Origin: Lachnospiraceae bacterium
Lineage (GTDB): Bacteria > Bacillota > Clostridia > Lachnospirales > Lachnospiraceae
Direction of reading: 5' to 3'
Assembly (NCBI GenBank): GCA_017552715.1
Contig: JAFZOW010000070.1
Location: forward strand, 1-47,066
DNA length: 47,066 bases
The notes beneath the pieces are model-generated. The model saw only the letters and a list, made by a program, of their open reading frames with translations, was not told where the DNA came from and ran no database searches. Within the stretch, counting starts at the first letter, position 1, and each line of letters begins with the position of its first letter. This document shows positions 17,685 to 26,435 of the stretch, piece after piece. A program made the translations under genes and the position numbers.

Positions 17685-17725
17685 GAAAGGGCGGCCCGGG
17701 AAGTAACGTTCCGGCCGGTCCTTTA
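17685..17725 (+). terminator. Possible imperfect terminator hairpin after the alpha-galactosidase
   Basis: AAAGGGCGGCC...GGAA and TTCC GGCCGGTCCTTT can pair with bulges around a 6-nt loop, and a short T run follows. The stem is imperfect and the T tract weak, so partial termination between the GH36 gene and ugd is the most that can be claimed. Confidence 0.35.
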
Positions 17726-17745
17726 TCGGAAGGAGGAAATGAAAA

Positions 17746-19083
17746 ATGAGAGTAGCAGTGATCGGAACGGGATATGTGGGCCTGGTGACAGGTACCTGTT
17801 TTTCCGATATGGGTAACGAAGTGTGGTGCGTGGACGTGGATGAGAAAAAGATCGAGCGTCTGAAGGCCGGAGAGATCCCCATCTACGAGCCGGGGCTGGC
17901 CGACATGGTGAAGAAAAACCATGAATCCGGAGCCCTGAACTTTACGACCCGTATCAAAGAGGCACTGGATCGCTGTAATATCTGTTTTATAGCGGTAGGC
18001 ACGCCCATGGGAGAGGACGGCAGCGCGGATCTGCAGTATGTGCTGGCTGTGGCCAAGAGCATCGGCGAGAACATGAGCCGTCACATGTATGTCATCGACA
18101 AGTCCACGGTGCCCGTGGGTACCGCCGGTAAGGTACGGGAAGCCATTCAGAAGGAACTGGATGCACGCGGCTCGGATCTTACCTTTGATGTGATCTCCAA
18201 TCCCGAATTCCTGAAAGAAGGCACTGCGGTGAACGACTGCATGCGTCCTGACCGTATCGTGATCGGTACCGATAACGAGGAAGCGGCCGAGGTGATGCGG
18301 GATCTTTACCGTCATTATGTGCTGAATACCGAGAATTTCATCCTGATGGATATCGCCAGTGCCGAGATGACGAAGTATGCCGCCAATTCCATGCTGGCTA
18401 CCAAGATCAGCTTTATGAACGAGATCTCCCGCATCTGCGAGCAGGTGGGGGCGGATGTCAATAAAGTGCGCAAGGGCATCGGAAGCGACCGGCGTATCGG
18501 TTATTCCTTCATTTATCCCGGCTGCGGCTACGGCGGCAGCTGCTTCCCCAAGGATGTGAAAGCCCTTGTGAAGACGGCTTCGGAATACGGTTACGAGGCA
18601 AAGCTTCTTTCTGCGGTGGAGGAAGTGAACTATGCTCAGAAGCATGTGATCGCCGATAAGGTGAAGGAGCATTTCGGGGAAGATTTAAGTGGAAAAACCT
18701 TTGCTTTATGGGGGCTGGCCTTCAAGCCCGATACCGACGATATGCGTGAAGCCAGTGCCATAACCATCGTGGAGGATCTGACGGCGGCCGGGGCAAAGAT
18801 CGTGGCCTATGATCCCAAGGCAATGGAGGAAGCAAAGAACTGCTACCTTAAGGGAAATGATGCCGTGAGCTACGTGGAGCGCAAGTATGATGCCCTGAAG
18901 GATGCCGACGGCCTGATCCTTGCAACGGAATGGAAAGAGTTCCGCAGCCCGGACTTCGAGGAGATTAAGAGCCTGCTCCGCACCCCCGTGATCTTTGACG
19001 GGCGGAATATCTACGGTGCAAGGGTGGCTAACCGCAACGGTTTTGACTACTATCAGATCGGAGTCCAGGCCGCAAAGGCCTGA
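17746..19083 (+). CDS. ugd: UDP-glucose 6-dehydrogenase
   Basis: 445 residues. Two-step NAD-dependent oxidation of UDP-glucose to UDP-glucuronate for capsule or teichuronic-type polymers. Rossmann motif VIGTGYVGLVTG at residues 4-15, MEY-type linker region, SNPEFLKEG, catalytic GCGYGGSCFPKD (Cys266) and the second Rossmann domain with WGLAFKPDTDDMREA. AAGGAGG lies 9 nt upstream of the start. Stands between the glycosidase operon and a structured 3-prime region; the stop codon lies inside a long inverted repeat. Confidence 0.93.
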   Translation: MRVAVIGTGYVGLVTGTCFSDMGNEVWCVDVDEKKIERLKAGEIPIYEPGLADMVKKNHESGALNFTTRIKEALDRCNICFIAVGTPMGEDGSADLQYVLAVAKSIGENMSRHMYVIDKSTVPVGTAGKVREAIQKELDARGSDLTFDVISNPEFLKEGTAVNDCMRPDRIVIGTDNEEAAEVMRDLYRHYVLNTENFILMDIASAEMTKYAANSMLATKISFMNEISRICEQVGADVNKVRKGIGSDRRIGYSFIYPGCGYGGSCFPKDVKALVKTASEYGYEAKLLSAVEEVNYAQKHVIADKVKEHFGEDLSGKTFALWGLAFKPDTDDMREASAITIVEDLTAAGAKIVAYDPKAMEEAKNCYLKGNDAVSYVERKYDALKDADGLILATEWKEFRSPDFEEIKSLLRTPVIFDGRNIYGARVANRNGFDYYQIGVQAAKA

Positions 19084-19094
19084 GCTCCGATCTG
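19054..19094 (+). repeat. Long hairpin spanning the ugd stop codon
   Basis: CAGATCGGAG...CAGGCC (19054-19071) pairs with GGCCTG...CTCCGATCTG (19077-19094) at 16 of 18 positions around a 5-nt loop; the TGA at 19081-19083 is inside the 3-prime arm. No T tract follows, so it is not a standard intrinsic terminator. It may stabilise the mRNA 3-prime end or be part of a repeated element. Confidence 0.7.
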
Positions 19095-19096
19095 AT

Positions 19097-19159
19097 GCGA
19101 TCCGGGTAATCCAGGGCAGCTTTGCTGCGACAAGGATCGCCGTAAAACCCGGGATCCGC
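19097..19159 (+). other. Structured region with mutually exclusive stems
   Basis: GCGATCC (19097-19103) pairs perfectly with GGATCGC (19134-19140), enclosing a GCAGC-TTT-GCTGC hairpin (19116-19128). The same 5-prime strand, extended through GGGT, can instead pair with ACCCGGGATCCGC (19147-19159) with two bulges. The rest of the gap to 19255 shows nothing further. No known RNA class is recognised. Confidence 0.5.
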
Positions 19160-19255
19160 AAGCTCGCCCTCACGGGATATCCTCTATGCAAAGCATTGAA
19201 GGAATTCTGTTGAATGATCAGGGGTATGGAGATGTGAAGGCATAATGCAAAAAGC

Positions 19256-19284
19256 TTGCGGAAAAGCGCTGAATATGAGATAAT
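19256..19284 (+). promoter_or_regulatory. Promoter for the SPFH/zinc-ribbon gene
   Basis: TTGCGG (19256-19261), 17 bp, GATAAT (19279-19284), then an AAAGGAGAAGGAT ribosome site before the ATG at 19331. An in-frame ATG at 19256 overlaps this promoter and is therefore not the start. Confidence 0.65.
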
Positions 19285-19330
19285 ATATGGCAGTTGGGCC
19301 GACGAGCCCTCATCAAGAAAGGAGAAGGAT

Positions 19331-20692
19331 ATGGGACTTATTCAGGCAGCAATGGGTGCGATCGGAGGTACACTGGCAGATCAGTGGAAAGAGTATTTCT
19401 ACTGCCCGGCTATTGACCCCCAGTATCTGCTGGTGGAAGGCCAGAAGAAAGTGAACGGCCGTTCCTCCAACACCAAGGGTGAGGAGAACGTGATCACCAA
19501 CGGCTCCATCATCACTGTAGCAGATGGTCAGTGCATGATCATCGTAGATCAGGGCAAGATCGTGGAAGTCAGTGCCGAGCCCGGCGCTTTCCAGTACGAC
19601 AACAGCTCTTCGCCCTCTGTTTTCGCGGGCAGCCTTGGTCAGAGCTTTGTGGACAGCATGAAGGATGCATGGTCCCGTTTCAGCTTTGGCGGCATGGCAG
19701 CACGTACTCAGAAGGTTTATTATTTCAATATGCTGGAGATCCTGGACAACAAGTTCGGAACCGCCCAGCCCATTGAATTCCGTATCGTGGATTCCAAGGT
19801 AGGTCTGGATATGGATACCAGCCTGCGTATCCACGGCACATATTCCTATCGTATCACCGATCCTCTGCTTTTCTACACCAACGTGTGCGGTAATATCGAA
19901 GGTTCCTATCGCAGGGACAAGATCGACAGCACCCTGAAGGCAGAGTTCTCTTCGGCAATGATCAACGTAGTTCCCAGTCTGGCAGATCTGGAGCTCCGTC
20001 CCAATCAGATCCCGGCACATGCCCAGGATATGACGGACCGTATGAACAATTATCTGTCCGACAAGTGGAGCAAGGGACGCGGTATCTCCATCGTATCCCT
20101 GGCCATCGAGAGCGTTACCATCCCCGAGGAAGACAAGAAGGCTCTGCAGGATTTCCAGAAGCAGGCCGTTATGATGAACCCGGGCATGCTGAACGCTGCC
20201 AGCGCCACCGCTTACAACCAGGCTCTGGTAAATGCGGCCAACAATCCCAACGGCGCGATGATGGGCTTCATGGGCATGAACATGATGCAGAACGCTGCCG
20301 GGGCTATGAATCCCCAGGCTTTCATGCAGAACGCACAGCAGCTTCAGCAGCAGCAGATGCAGCAGGCAGCTCCTGCTCCCGCTCCTGCAGCAGCTCCCGC
20401 ACCCGCAGCGGCAGGCTGGACCTGCGAATGCGGCACCAGCGGTAACGTGGGCAAGTTCTGCTCCAACTGCGGCAAGCCCATGCCGAATGCTACCCCGGAT
20501 GATGCAGGCTGGACCTGCGAATGCGGCGCCGTGAACAAGGGCAAGTTCTGCGCTAACTGCGGCAAGCCGAAGCCCGCGGGAGCTCCGCTCTACAAGTGCG
20601 ATAAGTGCGGCTGGGAGCCCGCGGATCCTCACAATCCGCCTAAGTTCTGCCCGCAGTGCGGAGATCCTTTTGACGATAACGACAAGGTATAA
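19331..20692 (+). CDS. SPFH/band-7 domain protein with three C-terminal zinc ribbons
   Basis: 453 residues starting MGLIQAAMG. An SPFH domain of the YdjI / virion-core-like type covers about residues 20-270 (KEYFYCPAIDPQYLLVEGQ, then DSKVGLDMDTSLRIHGTYSYRI in part). A Gln/Met/Ala-Pro-rich linker (about 300-360) leads to three four-Cys zinc ribbons near 362, 393 and 420 (CECG...CSNCG, CECG...CANCG, CDKCG...CPQCG). There is no membrane anchor. Relatives in Bacillus sit in stress operons with PspA-like and TPM proteins, but none are adjacent here. The codon use looks more biased toward preferred codons than its neighbours, suggesting high expression. Exact role unknown. Confidence 0.88.
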   Translation: MGLIQAAMGAIGGTLADQWKEYFYCPAIDPQYLLVEGQKKVNGRSSNTKGEENVITNGSIITVADGQCMIIVDQGKIVEVSAEPGAFQYDNSSSPSVFAGSLGQSFVDSMKDAWSRFSFGGMAARTQKVYYFNMLEILDNKFGTAQPIEFRIVDSKVGLDMDTSLRIHGTYSYRITDPLLFYTNVCGNIEGSYRRDKIDSTLKAEFSSAMINVVPSLADLELRPNQIPAHAQDMTDRMNNYLSDKWSKGRGISIVSLAIESVTIPEEDKKALQDFQKQAVMMNPGMLNAASATAYNQALVNAANNPNGAMMGFMGMNMMQNAAGAMNPQAFMQNAQQLQQQQMQQAAPAPAPAAAPAPAAAGWTCECGTSGNVGKFCSNCGKPMPNATPDDAGWTCECGAVNKGKFCANCGKPKPAGAPLYKCDKCGWEPADPHNPPKFCPQCGDPFDDNDKV

Positions 20693-20704
20693 AGTAAGTG
20701 TTTA

Positions 20705-21352
20705 ATGAACTACATTGTTTTTGACCTGGAGTGGAACCAGCCGCAGGACGGAAAACCTACTGCGGAGCGGGCGCTGGCTTTCGAGATAATCGAGATCGGA
20801 GCGGTCAAGCTGGATGAAGATTTTCAGATAGTGGACCGTTATGATCAGCTGGTACGCCCGCAGGTATACCACCAGATCAACTGGCGAATCAGAAAAATGC
20901 TGGATCTTAAGAGGGGAGAGTTGTCCGGAGGACGGCTCTTCCCTCGGGCTGCATCTGAGTTTCTTGAATGGTGCGGTGAAGATCCTCTGTGGTGCACCTG
21001 GGGAAGTCAGGACGTGGCGGAGCTTCGCCGCAATATGAAATTCTATAACATGACTCAGCTTTCGGAGGATCCTGTCCCCTACATCAATGTGCAGCGCCTG
21101 TACGGTATTCATATCGGGAATACGGCCCAGAGCCGTTCATTGGAAACGGCGGTCAAAGAACTGGAGCTTCCCATGGAAGTACCCTTTCACCGGGCATACG
21201 GTGATGCCTGGTATACTGCAAGGGTGTTGGAATACCTGCCGGAGGAATTAAAGAACGGCCACCTGTCTTACGACCGTGCTGTCCGGCCGAAGCCGCAGCG
21301 GAGGGATACACGCCGCCGCGGACGATCGAAGGAAAAGAAACTTGACCTATGA
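20705..21352 (+). CDS. DEDDh 3-prime to 5-prime exonuclease (DnaQ-like)
   Basis: 215 residues. Exonuclease motifs are FDLEWN at residues 5-10 (ExoI D-x-E), ExoII around WGSQDVAELRRN (Asp about 101) and FHRAYGDAWYTARVL (ExoIII, His-x4-Asp). The C terminus is basic (RRDTRRRGRSKEKK), which may bind nucleic acid. Relatives include KapD-type and RNase T-type exonucleases; DNA versus RNA preference is not determined. It starts 12 bp after the SPFH gene and overlaps the next gene by 11 nt. Confidence 0.85.
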   Translation: MNYIVFDLEWNQPQDGKPTAERALAFEIIEIGAVKLDEDFQIVDRYDQLVRPQVYHQINWRIRKMLDLKRGELSGGRLFPRAASEFLEWCGEDPLWCTWGSQDVAELRRNMKFYNMTQLSEDPVPYINVQRLYGIHIGNTAQSRSLETAVKELELPMEVPFHRAYGDAWYTARVLEYLPEELKNGHLSYDRAVRPKPQRRDTRRRGRSKEKKLDL

Positions 21353-23276
21353 AGCGGCTTTTGCGATCGCGTCGGTGCTGATCACCCTCGAGGTCGTTTA
21401 CAATTTTTGCAGACAGAACCGCGTGTCAGACTATCAGGGGCGGATGTTCCTCCTGCTTGCAGTGGACAACGGCATCACGGGTCTGGCCGTCGTGTTTCTG
21501 TGGCTGAGCCATCTGGTACTGGATCCTTATCCGGTCTGGGTGGCATATCTGTTTACGCAGATATATTTTATTACCCATATCCTGGTGGTGCTGTTCATGT
21601 TCATGTATCTATACGGCACCGTTAAGATCTGGCGGGAGCTGGGGCATTTTTCCCGGCTTGCAATTCTTACGCCGGTCACTCTTTATCTCCTGCTTCTTCT
21701 TTCCGCTCCCGCTACCCGGCTGATCTATGAGATCGATGAACAGGGTGTATATCACAGGGGACGATTTCTGTACATCGGTTATATATGCTTTTTGTATTAT
21801 TCGTTCCTGATCTTTTATGTGCTGGTCCGCTACCGCCGCAGCTTTTCGGCAAAGCGGCGCGGCATGATCCTGCTGGTGATGGGGCTGGGTTTTCTGAGTA
21901 CGCTGATCCAGTATGTGCTCCCGGAGATGAAGGTGGAGGTCTGTATGGAAAGTGTATGTTCCGTGATCCTCTTCCTCTTTATCCAGAACCCCTCGGAGCA
22001 GATCGATGCCGAACTGAACATGCTTACCCGCAGCGCTTTTAATGAGCGTATGAAATATAATCTTCTTGCAAGAAAGCGTTTTGATATCGTGGGGCTGCTG
22101 CTCCCGGATCTGCAGGATATTGATCATCGTTACGGTAACGAGAAAAGCCTGAAGCTCCTTCGGAATATCGGAAGATATCTGTCCTCTCTGGATTCGAACA
22201 TAGAGCTGTACCGTATCGAGAAAAACTGTTTCGCCCTGGAAGTGATCCAACCCCGTCCCGGCGAAGTGGGGGAGATGATCCGGGGTATAGAGAAGCGTTT
22301 TAAGAACAGCTGGACGGCGGAGGATGAAGAGATAAACATCACGCCCCGTCTGCTGAGGATCATCCTGCCCAGTGAGATCACGGACGATACCATACTGCAG
22401 GGTGTGATGAACCGTTTTGCCCGGAGCAGGAACGAGAACCGGGTGATGATGACTTCGGATTTTGATCTGGACGCGATCAAGAGGAACCGCGAGATCAATG
22501 CGGCCCTGGTCCGTGCCATGGAAAAGAAAAATTTTGAGTTCCGTTTTACCCCGGCCTATTCCTTTGCTCTGGAGCGCATCGTTTCCGCCGAGATCAGCCT
22601 GCGCTTCTTCGATGAGGATCTGGGCTATGTTTATGATGATGAACTGTTCCGCTTTGCGGAGCGCAGCGGACATGTGCAGCAGCTGGGAGAGCTGATCTTT
22701 GACCGGGCCTGCCGCTTCTTAAGCGAGCAGGATGCTTCGAAGCTGGGCATACGCTGTCTGGCGGTACGTCTGCATCCCGCCATGTGTCTGCAGTACCGCC
22801 TGATGGACCGTCTGCAGGAGATCATAGCCAAATACGGCGTAGATACAAACCAGATCGTTCTGCTGCTTTCGGAATATACGGTATCCACCGCAACTCCGCG
22901 TTTTAAGGAAAGCATCAATGCCCTGGAACAGCAGGGCGTACGCTTCTGTCTTGAAGATTACGGCTCGGGCTTTACCAGTATCAGTTCCAGCTTTGAACTG
23001 CCCTTTTCCTTTATGCGTATCAACCGCAGTGTGATCCGTTCGGCACTGGGTAACGAGAAGGCACGTATCACCATGGATTCCACCCTTACCATGGCCAGAG
23101 AGCTGAACCTGATGACGGTTGTGGAAGGTATCGATGATGAGAATGTCTTCCGGATGATCAAGGATATGGCCTGTGATCTGGCCCGTGGAAACTATTTCTA
23201 TGAGCAGCTGCAGGAAGAGGAATTCCTGAAGCTTCTGCAGGAGCTGTCCGGTACGGAAGGGGGTGAGGGTGCATGA
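21342..23276 (+). CDS. Membrane protein with degenerate GGDEF and degenerate EAL domains
   Basis: 644 residues if translation begins at the TTG at 21342, which has AAGGAA about 8 nt upstream; the longer ATG start at 21276 lies deep in the exonuclease gene. The first ~220 residues hold six or seven hydrophobic segments, then a GGDEF-shaped region without GGDEF, then an EAL-shaped domain. EAL is EIS (SAEISLRF), the conserved DDFGTG is EDYGSG and the KxD motif is RIN (FMRINRSVI), while VEGIDDE and GNYFYEQ persist. Phosphodiesterase activity is unlikely; a c-di-GMP sensor or partner of the next protein is the natural inference. ATGA overlap with the intact EAL gene. Confidence 0.82.
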   Translation: MTYEAAFAIASVLITLEVVYNFCRQNRVSDYQGRMFLLLAVDNGITGLAVVFLWLSHLVLDPYPVWVAYLFTQIYFITHILVVLFMFMYLYGTVKIWRELGHFSRLAILTPVTLYLLLLLSAPATRLIYEIDEQGVYHRGRFLYIGYICFLYYSFLIFYVLVRYRRSFSAKRRGMILLVMGLGFLSTLIQYVLPEMKVEVCMESVCSVILFLFIQNPSEQIDAELNMLTRSAFNERMKYNLLARKRFDIVGLLLPDLQDIDHRYGNEKSLKLLRNIGRYLSSLDSNIELYRIEKNCFALEVIQPRPGEVGEMIRGIEKRFKNSWTAEDEEINITPRLLRIILPSEITDDTILQGVMNRFARSRNENRVMMTSDFDLDAIKRNREINAALVRAMEKKNFEFRFTPAYSFALERIVSAEISLRFFDEDLGYVYDDELFRFAERSGHVQQLGELIFDRACRFLSEQDASKLGIRCLAVRLHPAMCLQYRLMDRLQEIIAKYGVDTNQIVLLLSEYTVSTATPRFKESINALEQQGVRFCLEDYGSGFTSISSSFELPFSFMRINRSVIRSALGNEKARITMDSTLTMARELNLMTVVEGIDDENVFRMIKDMACDLARGNYFYEQLQEEEFLKLLQELSGTEGGEGA

Positions 23277-25195
23277 GCGTCGAGCTTTCGTTTGACTTTG
23301 TTGCCATCTCCATCCTCATCATCCTCATGGTCTATTTCCAGAGGAAACGCAACGGGATGCTCGCCAGCTATCGTGTGTACTATTCCACGCTGATCGTGCT
23401 CCTGCTTACGGCTACCCTGGATGTGCTTTGCGGGATCTATCATCACTATCCTTTTGTGGCCACTCAGGGCATGATATATACGATGTATGTCCTGGACCTG
23501 GGTGTTACGATGTTCATCGGCACGATCTTTACGGTATATCTGCTATGCGTATGCAGCCTCGACCTGAAGCTGAATGCGAACTGGCTTCTGGCGATATATG
23601 TACCCATCCCGATACAGTGGATCATGATCATCATCTTTGCATGCAGGAGTGCCGCTGTCGGGGAAGAGGCCTGTACCTTCCAGAGCCATCCGGTGCTGCA
23701 GATCTTTCTGCTGGTATGTATACTTTACCTGATCATCCTGTGTAATATCATCGGGATACGCTATCACCGTAATCAGGACCGTATACGGCTGATTCATATT
23801 CTCGGGACTGGCATGTTCCTTCTTGTGACGCTGGGTTTGCAGGTGATATTCCCGGATTACCGCTTCATCTGCCTTGCCGCTTCTCTGGTAATGTTGGAAA
23901 TGCTGATGAGCGTGCAGCGTCCGGAAGAGATATTTGACGGCAGCGATGCCATGAAGCGGCGTTTCCTTTTCACCTCCGCCGAGCATGATTTTGAACGGGG
24001 GAAAAGCTTTTTCCTGGTCTTTATAAAGCTTCTGGATCATTCGGTGCTGGTGGATTCCCTGGGGCCGGAGGATGCGGAACAGTTTGTGCGGCATCCTGTA
24101 GCGTTTCTGTTCCAGCTGAAGAGAGGTGCGACGGTCTTTCAGCTGGATAACGATATGCTGGTGGTGAAATTCGCGGTTAAGGATAAGATGGAGCGTGACA
24201 GTCTGCTCCACGAGATACGGGAACGTTTTAAAGAGCCCTGGCGCAGCGGACTGCTGGAAAGTATGCTCACGGTGAGTTATGTTACAGCTGAATGTCCCGG
24301 GGACGTCCCGAATATCGAAACGCTCAGGAAGCTAGTCAAGAATATCTATCACAAGACGCTGGAGGCGGAAAAGCTGTTCAGTGCCGCCGATATCCTTAAG
24401 GAGGATGATGAGGAACTGATGCTGGCCGCCATACGGCGGGGGCTGGAAGAGGACAGCTTCAAGGTTTATTACCAGCCGATCTATTCAACTGAGAAGAAGA
24501 GAGTGGTGGCGGCAGAAGCGCTGCTGCGTCTTTATGATCCGGAATACGGTTTTGTCCCGCCCGAGCCTCTGATACGTCTGGCGGAAAGGGAAGGCTATAT
24601 CCTTCGTATAGGGGAGTTCGTATTCCGTGAGGTGTGCCGTTTCTATTCCGAGAATCATCTGGACGAGATTGGGATCGAGTATATCGAGGTGAACCTTTCT
24701 GCCGTACAGTGTATGCAGAATAAGCTGGCGGAGGAGTTCCTGGATATCATGCAGGAGTATAAGCTGAGCAGTGACCGCATCAATTTCGAGATCACCGAGA
24801 CCTCGGCTCTTACCGCGAATGTTGAAGTGAACCGGAATATCGTGCATTTTGAACTTCACGGCGTGAACCTCTCCCTGGATGATTACGGTACGGGATATTC
24901 GAATATCTCTTACCTGTACAATCTGCCTTTTATGATCATGAAGGTCGACAAGTCCATACTCTGGAGTGCCCAGGATAACGAGAAGGCCGATATCATCCTG
25001 CGCAATACTTTCCGTATGGCCAAGCGCCTGCATATGAAGGTTGTCATGGAGGGCGTGGAGACGGAGGAACAGATACGCAAGCTCCTGGATCTGAAATGCG
25101 ATTATTTCCAGGGCTACTATTTCTCCAAGCCCGTACCGGGTGATGCTTTCATAAAGTATGTGAAGGAATTCCGTCTCCCGGAGGTATGCAGATGA
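23273..25195 (+). CDS. Membrane c-di-GMP phosphodiesterase (EAL domain)
   Basis: 640 residues. Seven or so hydrophobic segments in the first ~220 residues, a degenerate GGDEF-like segment (about 230-370), and a complete EAL domain: EALLRLYD (about 413), NLSAVQC, EITETSA, DDYGTGYSN, KVDKSI, MEGVETEEQ and GYYFSKP. All metal-binding and catalytic signature residues are there, so hydrolysis of c-di-GMP to pGpG is expected. It shares the architecture of the upstream protein, with which it overlaps by an ATGA, so a signalling pair with one active and one inactive member is likely. Confidence 0.9.
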   Translation: MSVELSFDFVAISILIILMVYFQRKRNGMLASYRVYYSTLIVLLLTATLDVLCGIYHHYPFVATQGMIYTMYVLDLGVTMFIGTIFTVYLLCVCSLDLKLNANWLLAIYVPIPIQWIMIIIFACRSAAVGEEACTFQSHPVLQIFLLVCILYLIILCNIIGIRYHRNQDRIRLIHILGTGMFLLVTLGLQVIFPDYRFICLAASLVMLEMLMSVQRPEEIFDGSDAMKRRFLFTSAEHDFERGKSFFLVFIKLLDHSVLVDSLGPEDAEQFVRHPVAFLFQLKRGATVFQLDNDMLVVKFAVKDKMERDSLLHEIRERFKEPWRSGLLESMLTVSYVTAECPGDVPNIETLRKLVKNIYHKTLEAEKLFSAADILKEDDEELMLAAIRRGLEEDSFKVYYQPIYSTEKKRVVAAEALLRLYDPEYGFVPPEPLIRLAEREGYILRIGEFVFREVCRFYSENHLDEIGIEYIEVNLSAVQCMQNKLAEEFLDIMQEYKLSSDRINFEITETSALTANVEVNRNIVHFELHGVNLSLDDYGTGYSNISYLYNLPFMIMKVDKSILWSAQDNEKADIILRNTFRMAKRLHMKVVMEGVETEEQIRKLLDLKCDYFQGYYFSKPVPGDAFIKYVKEFRLPEVCR

Positions 25196-25235
25196 AGAAG
25201 AGCTGTGTATCGTCCCGGGCAAAGAGAGGGATCGT

Positions 25236-26435
25236 ATGAAAACACTGAATGATTTTCTGCGGGAGAAGGGCTTCCGTTTGTATATGTGTTCTCTGGACCA
25301 GCGCTATTTAAGCTTTGTTTCGGAAGAAAACTACTGTGTGAATGTTGTCTGCTGTTTTGATGAACGCCATGCCACCAGCACTGCCGTACAGATGCAGGCT
25401 TTTCTGGATGCCCATAAGGGACCGCTTTCCTACGGGAGAGGGAAGGATATCCATTTCCTGAAACTGGTATGTACCAACGCATTGGGCGTGGGCCGGCTGA
25501 TACCCGGAGTGGACGGCCATGGAGTGGAAGAATCGGAAGATACACAGGAGGACAGCTCCTGGGTGGATCAGGTATGGTATGTGATCGACGATGCCAATAC
25601 GGATCCCGAAACGGGAGGAAGCCTGGGGGTACGGCTCTTTGTTCCGCCGGAAGCGCCGGAGGATTTTTACGGTCTCCGCGGTGCACTGGACAGCCAGCTT
25701 AAGGAGAACGGGCTTTATATGCAGCTGCCGGAGCTGAACATCGACGAAGCCGGACAGACGCATTCCGCCATAGACCGGGCTCCGGCTGTTCAGGGGCCGG
25801 ACGGACGTCCCGTGATACGCAGCACCGCTCAGCCTTCGGACAAGGAGCTTTCCTGGGTGACACTGGGCCTGGTGCTTGTAAATGCCCTCATGTATATCTT
25901 AAGCAGTATGCAGATATTTGATACGGACGATTACGGCCTGACTCTGGATATCATGAGGAGTTCCGGACAGTGGTACCGTCTGTTTTCCTATATGTTCCTG
26001 CATGCCTCCCTGCCTCATCTGGCAGGCAATATGCTCATGCTCTACGCCGGAGGCAGTATGATGGAGGAACGCATGCACCGGGGGGCATTCTTCGGACTCT
26101 ATGTGCTATCGGGCCTTGGAGGAGGGCTGCTTTCGGTGATACAGCAGTTCCGGCGGGGAGAGGAATATATCTCCATCGGTGCCAGCGGCGCCATCTACGG
26201 CATCATGGGCGGGCTCATCGCCTGGATGCTGCTGAAGCGGGAATGGAAGTCCATACAGTTTTACAACCGCATCCTCATCGCGCTGCTCCTTTTGTTTTAC
26301 GGAGGCAGTCTGGATTCGGGTATAGATTACATGGCACATCTGGGCGGTTTTCTGACGGGCCTGCTTTCCACGGGCCTGTATATCATAATCACCTGGAAGG
26401 GAAAACGTTCCCTTCGGAATGAGAGGAAGCAATGA
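25236..26435 (+). CDS. Rhomboid-family intramembrane serine protease
   Basis: 399 residues. An N-terminal cytosolic region of ~200 residues of unknown fold is followed by six hydrophobic segments. Rhomboid signatures are HLAGNMLMLY, GASGAIYG (catalytic Ser about 317) and the catalytic His in MAHLGGFLTG (about 368). It cleaves transmembrane or membrane-associated substrates; the substrate is unknown. RBS GAGAGGGAT upstream; ATGA overlap with the flavodoxin-like gene. The long soluble front distinguishes it from minimal GlpG-type enzymes. Confidence 0.9.
   Translation: MKTLNDFLREKGFRLYMCSLDQRYLSFVSEENYCVNVVCCFDERHATSTAVQMQAFLDAHKGPLSYGRGKDIHFLKLVCTNALGVGRLIPGVDGHGVEESEDTQEDSSWVDQVWYVIDDANTDPETGGSLGVRLFVPPEAPEDFYGLRGALDSQLKENGLYMQLPELNIDEAGQTHSAIDRAPAVQGPDGRPVIRSTAQPSDKELSWVTLGLVLVNALMYILSSMQIFDTDDYGLTLDIMRSSGQWYRLFSYMFLHASLPHLAGNMLMLYAGGSMMEERMHRGAFFGLYVLSGLGGGLLSVIQQFRRGEEYISIGASGAIYGIMGGLIAWMLLKREWKSIQFYNRILIALLLLFYGGSLDSGIDYMAHLGGFLTGLLSTGLYIIITWKGKRSLRNERKQ

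Noticed and set aside
19256-19330. 25-residue extension of the SPFH protein
   Set aside because: It overlaps a predicted promoter, while a strong ribosome site precedes the ATG at 19331.
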